From contig CAMLGP010000203.1 of assembly GCA_946479535.1 (NCBI GenBank), positions 1 through 6,019 on the forward strand: a stretch of DNA of 6,019 bases, written 5' to 3'. The notes beneath the pieces are model-generated. The model was not told where the DNA came from and did no database searches. It saw nothing but the letters and a program-made list of their open reading frames with translations. Each line of letters opens with the position of its first letter. Position 1 is the first letter of the stretch. Shown in pieces: positions 1-4,786 of the stretch. Position numbers and translations under genes: made by a program. This DNA comes from an uncultured Bacteroidota bacterium. Lineage in GTDB: Bacteria; Bacteroidota; Bacteroidia; Chitinophagales; Chitinophagaceae.

Positions 1-443
1 CGGTTGCTGATATTGGTGGATGCCCCGGTTCTTTTGTTATCAAAGATCCTGGAGTTGGAAGAAACGGTAACATTTTCCAATTCAGTAGTAGTTTCCTGCA
101 GGGTGATCTCGATACTATTGTTCAGACCGAGTTCAAGAAAGATATTGTCTGATACGGATTCTTTGTGACTTACTGCGCCAACAGTAACACGATAGGGGCC
201 GCCTACGCGCAGGTTGGGTACAGTAAACCGCCCGTCAGACCGGGTTACCAAAACCTGTTTGATGCCCGCATCAGGATATTCAACAGTAACAGTGGCGGAG
301 CCTAAGCCTGCCCCTTTTGTGTCTCTGACAATTCCGCTAAGTGTTGCGGTAGTAACTTGTGCAGACAGTTGATTGGTGAAACAGGTGAATGTGAAAAGGA
401 TAATAATAATCCAGTGTCGTTTTGTGAGTGTGAACTTTTCCAT
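1..443 (-). CDS. TonB-dependent outer-membrane receptor, Oar-like, N-terminal part (cut by left edge)
   Basis: This is the first 147 codons of a gene reading leftward off the window, with no stop seen. The start is the ATG at 443-441; the overlapping ATG at 447-445 is in another frame. Residues 1-28 look like a signal peptide: Lys8-Arg9, a hydrophobic run (WIIIILFTFTCF, 11-22), then LSA before Gln29. Residues about 34-118 form a carboxypeptidase-regulatory-like beta-sandwich (SGIVRDTKGAGLGSATVTV, then SDGRFTVPNLRVGGPYRVTV). ELENVTVSS (121-129) resembles a TonB-box region, and FDNKRTGASTNIS (134-146) resembles the start of the plug in Oar-like receptors. Such receptors are usually about 1000 residues, with a 22-strand barrel importing a ligand with energy from TonB-ExbBD. 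The substrate cannot be told from this part. The gene points the same way as the kinase operon but lies 264 nt beyond it, so it probably has its own promoter. The family call is firm; the Oar subtype is inferred from the plug start. Confidence 0.88.
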   Translation of the reverse strand, partial: MEKFTLTKRHWIIIILFTFTCFTNQLSAQVTTATLSGIVRDTKGAGLGSATVTVEYPDAGIKQVLVTRSDGRFTVPNLRVGGPYRVTVGAVSHKESVSDNIFLELGLNNSIEITLQETTTELENVTVSSNSRIFDNKRTGASTNISN

Positions 444-515
444 GCATGGTTAATTTTTGGTTTAATAGGTGGGAAGATGGTTAGGATCAAAAACTTTCCA
501 TGACTTGCAACAGCT

Positions 516-539
516 CACTAAATTTACAATTATTTAGTG
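516..539. repeat. inverted repeat, 8-bp perfect arms, upstream of receptor gene
   Basis: CACTAAAT (516-523) and ATTTAGTG (532-539) are exact reverse complements separated by 8 nt. The element lies 73-96 nt before the receptor start, in AT-rich DNA. That position and symmetry would suit a dimeric regulator's binding site or an RNA hairpin in the leader. An AT-rich 8-bp pair is not rare by chance, so the function is unproven. Confidence 0.5.
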
Positions 540-560
540 TTCATTTAATATATAAATGAA
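540..560. repeat. inverted repeat, 8-bp perfect arms, directly abutting the previous one
   Basis: TTCATTTA (540-547) and TAAATGAA (553-560) are exact reverse complements separated by 5 nt (ATATA). The element starts at the base after the preceding inverted repeat ends. Two 8-bp dyads side by side upstream of the receptor are more suggestive of a control region than either alone. There is no direct evidence of a binding protein. Confidence 0.5.
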
Positions 561-614
561 TCTCCGTCAAAATTTAATATTACTGACGCCTACGCTAGAT
601 CCTGGCGTGCAATT

Positions 615-645
615 TTCACCCGTGGGCAGGAAAATGCAGGGTGAA
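615..645. repeat. weak stem: 7-bp inverted repeat after the signalling operon
   Basis: TTCACCC (615-621) and GGGTGAA (639-645) are perfect complements with a 17-nt loop, 63 nt beyond the stop of the receiver-kinase gene. A transcript of the operon could fold here, but the stem is short, the loop long, and no U-run follows on the minus strand. It is at best a weak 3'-end structure and not a confident intrinsic terminator. Confidence 0.25.
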
Positions 646-707
646 GCTGATCTTTAGCAAAATGGGCTAAGGCCTACTACTTATTGGTGCAGTTTTATGC
701 GGGGAAA

Positions 708-1757
708 TTAATCACAATAATCACCGGGGAACACTACTTTCATTTCGCAGCCTTTGCCTGGCTCCGACTGTATGCTTACCTTGCCGCCAAATAATTCAGC
801 GCGACTGGTAATATTTCTAAGGCCAACTCCAGCCCTTTTTTTGGAGAGGTCAAATCCATTTCCATCATCTTTGATCAAAAGCTCTACCACTTTATTAGTT
901 GTTTCCTGTATCAGGCGAAGTGAAACGGTTACATTTTTTGCGCAGGCATGTTTGATAATATTATTCATCTGTTCCTGCAGAATGCGGTAAATGGTAAGCT
1001 TCTGGTCTTTTTGCAGAATATGTTCATCAAAGCCTTCCCATTGTTTTTCAATCTGGAAAAGTCCGGTAATGGAAATGGTTTCCATCAATTCATTGAGAGT
1101 AGGGATCAATCCCAGGTCTTCAAGTGTGGGAGGAAGGAGTTTTTTTGAGAGTCGCCGTATCTCTTCAATTGCTCCAACCATGAATTCCCTGCTTTTGGCA
1201 ACCAGGTCTTCTCTGATTGGATCCATGGATAACGCATGATCCAGATATAAACGTGAGGTTGCCAGTATCTGGTTGATATTATCATGTAATTCAACCCCTA
1301 ATTGCTCTCTTTCTTTTTCCTGTCCGCGTATGGTAGCTTCCGTAATTGCGCGCTGACTTTGCAACTGGCTTCTTTTCCGTTCAATGCTATAGCGAATGGC
1401 TTTATCAAGAAGCTTTACATCAAATTCACCCTTTTGCAGATAGTCCTGAGCGCCCTGTGTAATTGCTTCCAGTGCAATGCTGGTATCAGTTAATCCAGAA
1501 AGAACGATCACTGCGGAGGAGGTTACATATTGTTTTAACCGGATGAAAGTATCAAGGCCTGCGCTATCTGGAAGATGGAGGTCCAGGAAAACAAGGTCCG
1601 GTTTATATTGTTCCAGTCCGGAAATTCCGGCTTCCAGTGTTTCTGCTGGGTAAATATTTGCAGTGGAGTACCTGGCAAGCAGCATGGTTTCCCTTAGCAG
1701 CAGGAAATCGCCATAATTATCTTCAATAACCAATATTTTCAATTCGGTAGATGACAT
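708..1757 (-). CDS. receiver-HisKA_3 sensor histidine kinase (REC domain as input)
   Basis: The 349-residue protein joins an N-terminal CheY-like receiver to a NarX/DegS-type kinase. The receiver (about 6-125) has the acidic pair Glu12-Asp13, phosphoacceptor Asp59 (LVFLDLHLPD), Ser87 and Lys109. A linker (about 126-150, IERKRSQLQSQ) leads to the HisKA_3 dimerisation region with His158 in EREQLGVELHDNINQ. The ATPase domain shows the N-box Asn266 (MNNIIKHA), the G1 box DDGNGFD (297-303) and the G2 box GVGLRNI (310-316). All catalytic residues seem intact. It has no membrane segment and should be cytoplasmic. Its input is probably phosphorylation of Asp59, and its output probably phosphotransfer to a NarL/LuxR-type regulator, the usual partner of HisKA_3 kinases; none is encoded here. 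The ATG lies one base past the stop of the preceding gene (TAACATG), so translational coupling is likely. A purine stretch, AAAGAGA, precedes it. Confidence 0.93.
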   Translation of the reverse strand: MSSTELKILVIEDNYGDFLLLRETMLLARYSTANIYPAETLEAGISGLEQYKPDLVFLDLHLPDSAGLDTFIRLKQYVTSSAVIVLSGLTDTSIALEAITQGAQDYLQKGEFDVKLLDKAIRYSIERKRSQLQSQRAITEATIRGQEKEREQLGVELHDNINQILATSRLYLDHALSMDPIREDLVAKSREFMVGAIEEIRRLSKKLLPPTLEDLGLIPTLNELMETISITGLFQIEKQWEGFDEHILQKDQKLTIYRILQEQMNNIIKHACAKNVTVSLRLIQETTNKVVELLIKDDGNGFDLSKKRAGVGLRNITSRAELFGGKVSIQSEPGKGCEMKVVFPGDYCD

Positions 1758-1758
1758 G

Positions 1759-2172
1759 TTATCTCTTTTTTGGAAGTTTTACAATGCTGATCCAGAACTC
1801 TTCAATGGTGCGCACTACATCAATAAAGCGATTGAAATCTACCGGCTTGGTGATAAAGCAGTTTGCATAATTGCTATAGGATGTAAAGATATCATTTTGT
1901 TCATCTGATGTGCTTAACATGATCACAGGGATGGTTTTCAGGCGGGGATCTGTTTTGATGGCAGTGAGTACTTCCAGCCCATTCAGCTTTGGAAGATTAA
2001 TATCAAGCAGGATCAGATCAGGCAATTCCTCACCTGAATCCAGTATGGCCAATGCTTCAACGCCATCTCTTGCAAGAATGATATTATTTTTTATTCTTCC
2101 ATCTTTCAGTGCTTCCTGGGTGAGTACTATATCTCCTTCATTATCTTCTACCAGCAATATTTTTATTTCCAT
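1759..2172 (-). CDS. single-domain response regulator, Rcp1-like
   Basis: The 137-residue protein is a lone CheY-like receiver with no output domain. Visible key residues are the acidic pair Glu9-Asp10 (LLVEDNEGD), phosphoacceptor Asp57 (LILLDINLP), Ser87 (VIMLSTSD) and Lys109 followed by Pro110 (ITKP). The EDNEGD opening, the TKPVDFNRF segment and the ending with EEFW (124-127) are typical of the Rcp1 family, the receivers paired with phytochrome-type kinases in cyanobacteria and widespread in Bacteroidota. It likely accepts phosphate from the PAS kinase encoded 17 nt upstream. It could act as a shuttle or phosphate sink, or bind another protein. The start ATG (2172-2170) gives a complete receiver from beta-strand 1, so no longer form is needed. 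No Shine-Dalgarno sequence is seen, as usual in this phylum. The gene is second of three in the operon. Confidence 0.94.
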   Translation of the reverse strand: MEIKILLVEDNEGDIVLTQEALKDGRIKNNIILARDGVEALAILDSGEELPDLILLDINLPKLNGLEVLTAIKTDPRLKTIPVIMLSTSDEQNDIFTSYSNYANCFITKPVDFNRFIDVVRTIEEFWISIVKLPKKR

Positions 2173-2189
2173 ATACTAATTCTTCAATG

Positions 2190-4391
2190 TTATTTCTTAA
2201 TTGTAAAATGGAAGGTGCTTCCCTTTCCCTGTTCTGATTCCACCCAAATCCGCCCTTCATGTTTTTCAACGATCTTTTTACAAATGGCCAGGCCAATACC
2301 CGTTCCTGAAAACTGATTTTTTGTGTGCAGGCGTTGGAAGATGATGAAGATCCGCTCGTAAAACTTTGGATCAATGCCAATGCCGTTATCTTTTACAAAG
2401 AATTGCCAGCTATCGCTATTCTCTTTATAACCTATTTCAATTTCAGGTTGTGCTGATCTATTATACTTAAGCGCGTTGCCAATAAGGTTCTGGAATAACT
2501 GCGTCAGCTGCATGCTGTTTACCCTGGCAGTGGGCATTAGTGAAACCTTAATGGTGGCGTTTGACTCTTTTATTTTGCAGGCATAGGTATCCAGCACCTG
2601 GGTAATGATATCACTGATATTAGTGGTGGAACGTTTCTCCTGGCTTGTATTCACGCGGGAATATTCCAGGAGGTCCAGGATCAGATGTTTCATTCTCTCT
2701 GCGCCTTCTACTGAAAACCCGATATATTGTTGGGCAGTTTCATCCAGTTGCCCTTCATATTTCTTTTGCAGCAATTGAAGAAAGCTGCTCACCATTCTCA
2801 AAGGTTCCTGCAGGTCATGGGAAACTACATAAGCAAACTGTTCCAGTTCACCATTGGATGTGGCCAGTTCCTCTGCCCGTTTGTTCAGCTCTTCATTGAG
2901 ATTAATGATGGAGGTTTCAATTTTCTTTCGCTCGGTGATATCCTGCATGGCGCCTACAATACGGATTGGCCTATCCTGCTCATCATAAACTATAACCAGC
3001 TTATCAAATACCGTTTTATAAGAGCCATCCGCACATCTGAATCGCATCTCCCTCATCATTGAAGTTCTTTTATTGGCAAAAGCTTCATAAACGGAGGCAA
3101 AGAGCTTTTCTTTTTCTTCAGGGTGTAAATTCTCTACCCATGTTTCAGAGGGCATTGTATCACCGGTTCTTTTGTGCCCAAAAAGTGATTCATAGCCTTC
3201 ACCCCAATAGTTCAGATTTTTAACGATATCCCATTCATAAATAACATCGTTGGTAGCTTTGGCTATGGTATCATAACGTTCTTTGGAAAGCGTAAGCTGT
3301 TGTTCAGCCATCTTTCTCCCGGTGATATCCCGGACAAAGGCACAAAAGAATTCTTCATTACCCTGCCTGATGGGAAGTACCGTTAATTCAATTGGGAATT
3401 CCGTATTGTTCTTATTGATGGCGGAAAGTTCAAGTATAGTGTTCAATACCCGGCCCTGCCCGCTTTTTGCATAGGCGGCAAGTCCCCGGTTATGTTTTTC
3501 CCTGAATTCAAGCGGTATGATGGTTTCTGATAAAAGCTTTCCCATCACCTCTTCAGCGTGCCATCCAAATATTTTTTCAGCCTGTGGGTTCCAGAAAGTA
3601 ATAAGACCTCTTTTATCCATACAGATAATAGCGTCAAGAGCAGCGTTCATGATCAGCCTGGTCTTTTCTTCTGCCAGTTTCTCTTCGGTAATATCCCTGA
3701 AATTGTCAACTATTCCCCCAATAGCAGGATCATTTAGCATATTGGTAAAGGAGGCCTCAATCCATCGCCAGGTTTGATTCTTGTGCAAGGCTCTTACTAT
3801 AAAGCTTTTTCCGGGAATACCAGGGTTAGCCATTGCAATTTGCAGTGCCTGATCCAATAAATGAACATCTTCAGGATGCACAAGGGAGAGAACATCTATC
3901 TGAAGCATTTCTTCGGCATTATATCCCATCATCCGGGTAACCGAAGGAGAAATATAATTGAGTTCCACGTCAGGTGACAGAATTGCCACAGCATCATTGC
4001 CATTTTCAATCAGTGACCTGAACCTTCTTTCATTGAAGATCAGTTGCTGCTCCGCTCTTTTGCTGCGGGTGATATCCTGAACCGTTAAAAAAACTCCCGC
4101 AATTTTTCCGTTTTCATTAAATGCCGGTTTGTACTTCGCTTTATAAGTATGCAACTTGCCGTCAGGAATGGAAAACTCAAGTTCAGATTCCACGATCTCT
4201 CCATTAAAAACGCGGGCTATGATATTTTTTACGATCTCTTTTCTGTGGGTTTGGGCATGATCAACCAGGTAATTTCCCCTTACCACCGGTCTTCCAAAAT
4301 ATTTCGTATACATTTTCTGGAAATGGTGGTTGAAAAGAAGGATACGGCCTTCGTGATCAAGCAGTATGAAATTCTCCTCCGTATTATTCAA
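2190..4391 (-). CDS. soluble four-PAS sensor histidine kinase
   Basis: From the TTG at 4391 the protein has 733 residues and no membrane segment or signal peptide, so it is a cytoplasmic sensor. Four PAS units follow one another, each ending in a DIT motif: about 1-108 (VQDIT), 118-236 (FRDIT), 243-358 (VRDIT) and 370-487 (MQDIT). A helical coiled-coil-like linker (490-518) leads to HisKA with His525 in VVSHDLQEP. The ATPase domain has the N-box NLIGNALKY (635-643), G1 box DNGIGID (668-674), F-box region (679-686) and G2 box GTGIGLAI (696-703), so it looks catalytically competent. The C-terminal kinase half resembles the Cph1/bacteriophytochrome-like class, which fits the Rcp1-like receiver next door. 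PAS3 carries a histidine (His300) in a FixL-like context. It is the first gene of the operon. The start is uncertain: no in-frame ATG precedes Met27, and open PAS-like sequence extends upstream to a TAG at 4448-4446. Confidence 0.93.
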   Translation of the reverse strand: MNNTEENFILLDHEGRILLFNHHFQKMYTKYFGRPVVRGNYLVDHAQTHRKEIVKNIIARVFNGEIVESELEFSIPDGKLHTYKAKYKPAFNENGKIAGVFLTVQDITRSKRAEQQLIFNERRFRSLIENGNDAVAILSPDVELNYISPSVTRMMGYNAEEMLQIDVLSLVHPEDVHLLDQALQIAMANPGIPGKSFIVRALHKNQTWRWIEASFTNMLNDPAIGGIVDNFRDITEEKLAEEKTRLIMNAALDAIICMDKRGLITFWNPQAEKIFGWHAEEVMGKLLSETIIPLEFREKHNRGLAAYAKSGQGRVLNTILELSAINKNNTEFPIELTVLPIRQGNEEFFCAFVRDITGRKMAEQQLTLSKERYDTIAKATNDVIYEWDIVKNLNYWGEGYESLFGHKRTGDTMPSETWVENLHPEEKEKLFASVYEAFANKRTSMMREMRFRCADGSYKTVFDKLVIVYDEQDRPIRIVGAMQDITERKKIETSIINLNEELNKRAEELATSNGELEQFAYVVSHDLQEPLRMVSSFLQLLQKKYEGQLDETAQQYIGFSVEGAERMKHLILDLLEYSRVNTSQEKRSTTNISDIITQVLDTYACKIKESNATIKVSLMPTARVNSMQLTQLFQNLIGNALKYNRSAQPEIEIGYKENSDSWQFFVKDNGIGIDPKFYERIFIIFQRLHTKNQFSGTGIGLAICKKIVEKHEGRIWVESEQGKGSTFHFTIKK
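4389..4391 (-). other. TTG start codon of the four-PAS kinase (uncertain)
   Basis: TTG is the only common bacterial start codon (ATG, GTG or TTG) in this frame between the upstream TAG (4448-4446) and Met27. Using Met27 would remove the first strands of PAS1, so TTG is preferred. No Shine-Dalgarno sequence precedes it on the minus strand; the GGAGG seen here lies on the plus strand. The 18 codons between the stop and TTG could encode part of the PAS N-terminal helix (DQALSLLL), so a rarer start such as ATC near 4445 is possible. Confidence 0.45.
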
Positions 4392-4563
4392 CAGGAGGGA
4401 TAATGCCTGGTCCGGTGTTGTATGGCTTAAAGAAGAATAGATGATCTATTATTTATAGATGAAAAATTGAATAGTATAAAGTCTAATAGTTGAAGAATTA
4501 CACGGGAGGTAAGGCCTGGGCGTAGACAGGTTAACTGTTTGTTTCATAGCGGTACGTTTTGGG

Positions 4564-4584
4564 AGAAACACACTATGTGTTTCT
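4564..4584. repeat. perfect 9-bp inverted repeat with 3-nt centre
   Basis: AGAAACACA (4564-4572) and TGTGTTTCT (4576-4584) are exact reverse complements around CTA, making a 21-bp dyad. It is followed on the plus strand by a T-rich stretch (TCTTATTT), which gives a loosely terminator-like look. However, no plus-strand gene lies upstream to be terminated, and the stem is poor in G and C. An operator for one or both divergent genes is the more natural reading. Confidence 0.6.
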
Positions 4585-4617
4585 TCTTATTTCCGGGTAA
4601 TTGGATAAGGGGAACAG

Positions 4618-4635
4618 CTTATTCAAATGAATAAG
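4618..4635. repeat. perfect 8-bp inverted repeat with 2-nt centre
   Basis: CTTATTCA (4618-4625) and TGAATAAG (4628-4635) are exact reverse complements around AA, forming an 18-bp dyad. Its size and near-continuous symmetry fit a site for a dimeric DNA-binding protein. It lies about 150 nt before the propeller gene and about 225 nt before the kinase gene. Confidence 0.55.
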
Positions 4636-4677
4636 AAATCTTAAGGCGTAAAATTGCCTATTCATGGAACACTGTGC

Positions 4678-4710
4678 AATAGCAGTATCTACCATTCTGG
4701 TGTAGCTATT
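4678..4710. repeat. interrupted hairpin: 6-bp outer and 4-bp inner stems
   Basis: AATAGC (4678-4683) pairs with GCTATT (4705-4710), and inside it ACCA (4691-4694) pairs with TGGT (4698-4701) around TTC. The two stems are separated by an asymmetric internal loop. This could form in the 5' leader of the propeller transcript if transcription starts upstream of it. It is weaker than the neighbouring perfect dyads. Confidence 0.3.
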
Positions 4711-4718
4711 ATTCGACA

Positions 4719-4730
4719 AACAGGCCTGTT
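4719..4730. repeat. 12-bp perfect palindrome, 56 nt before the propeller gene
   Basis: AACAGGCCTGTT equals its own reverse complement with no spacer. It is GC-richer than its surroundings and lies where an operator overlapping or just downstream of a promoter would be expected. Whether it is bound by anything is unknown. Confidence 0.45.
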
Positions 4731-4786
4731 CCGTATAAGGCATTTGTCATGAACTTCTTATCTTCCCTGATCTAAACCCCTCAATC

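Larger units (their letters stand above)
444..707. other. intergenic region between the signalling operon and the receptor gene
   Basis: These 264 nt hold no open frame that looks like a gene. The half nearer the receptor (about 480-580) is strongly AT-rich and carries two adjacent inverted repeats, listed separately. The half nearer the kinase (about 585-700) has a more mixed composition and carries a weak stem. I looked for a Bacteroidota promoter (TTG, then TAnnTTTG) on the minus strand and found no convincing match. I also found no GC-rich stem followed by a U-run that would serve as a clear terminator for the operon. Confidence 0.6.
4392..4786. other. divergent intergenic region, palindrome-rich
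   Basis: These 395 nt separate the starts of the minus-strand kinase operon and the plus-strand propeller gene, so promoters for both should lie here. The part next to the kinase (about 4440-4500) is very AT-rich and carries no open frame of note. From 4564 to 4730 there are four inverted repeats, three of them perfect and with short spacers, listed separately. I found no exact Bacteroidota promoter. The closest -7 match on the plus strand is TAAAATTG (4649-4656), without a good TTG at the right distance. I see no tRNA, small-RNA signature or known riboswitch. Confidence 0.6.

Noticed and set aside
541..570. Possible minus-strand promoter for the receptor gene (TTG at 570-568)
   Set aside because: At the expected spacing the -7 element would be TATTAAAT, which does not match TAnnTTTG. 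I could not support a promoter call.
1910..2179. Plus-strand open frame of 89 codons over the response-regulator gene
   Set aside because: It lies antisense to a receiver with all catalytic residues in place, and its translation is serine-rich with no recognisable domain. It is a shadow of the real gene.
2727..3062. Plus-strand open frame of 111 codons over the four-PAS kinase
   Set aside because: It is antisense to the HisKA and fourth PAS regions, which are clearly coding on the minus strand. The translated product has no coherent fold signal.
2934..4077. Near-identical GGTGATATCC strings recurring at about 2934, 3321, 3686 (variant) and 4068
   Set aside because: They fall at the end of each PAS unit and encode the conserved DIT motif. 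They reflect PAS domain repetition and not a DNA repeat element or array.
4392..4444. Plus-strand AGGAGG-like sequence followed by ATG at 4403
   Set aside because: It looks like a ribosome binding site, but the frame closes after 13 codons (TGA at 4442-4444) and the motif overlaps the kinase N-terminal region. It is most likely coincidence, and this phylum rarely uses such sites.
4749..4775. Eight-codon open frame (MNFLSSLI) before the propeller gene
   Set aside because: It could be taken for a leader peptide, but it is short, has no run of a regulatory amino acid and no attenuator structure after it.
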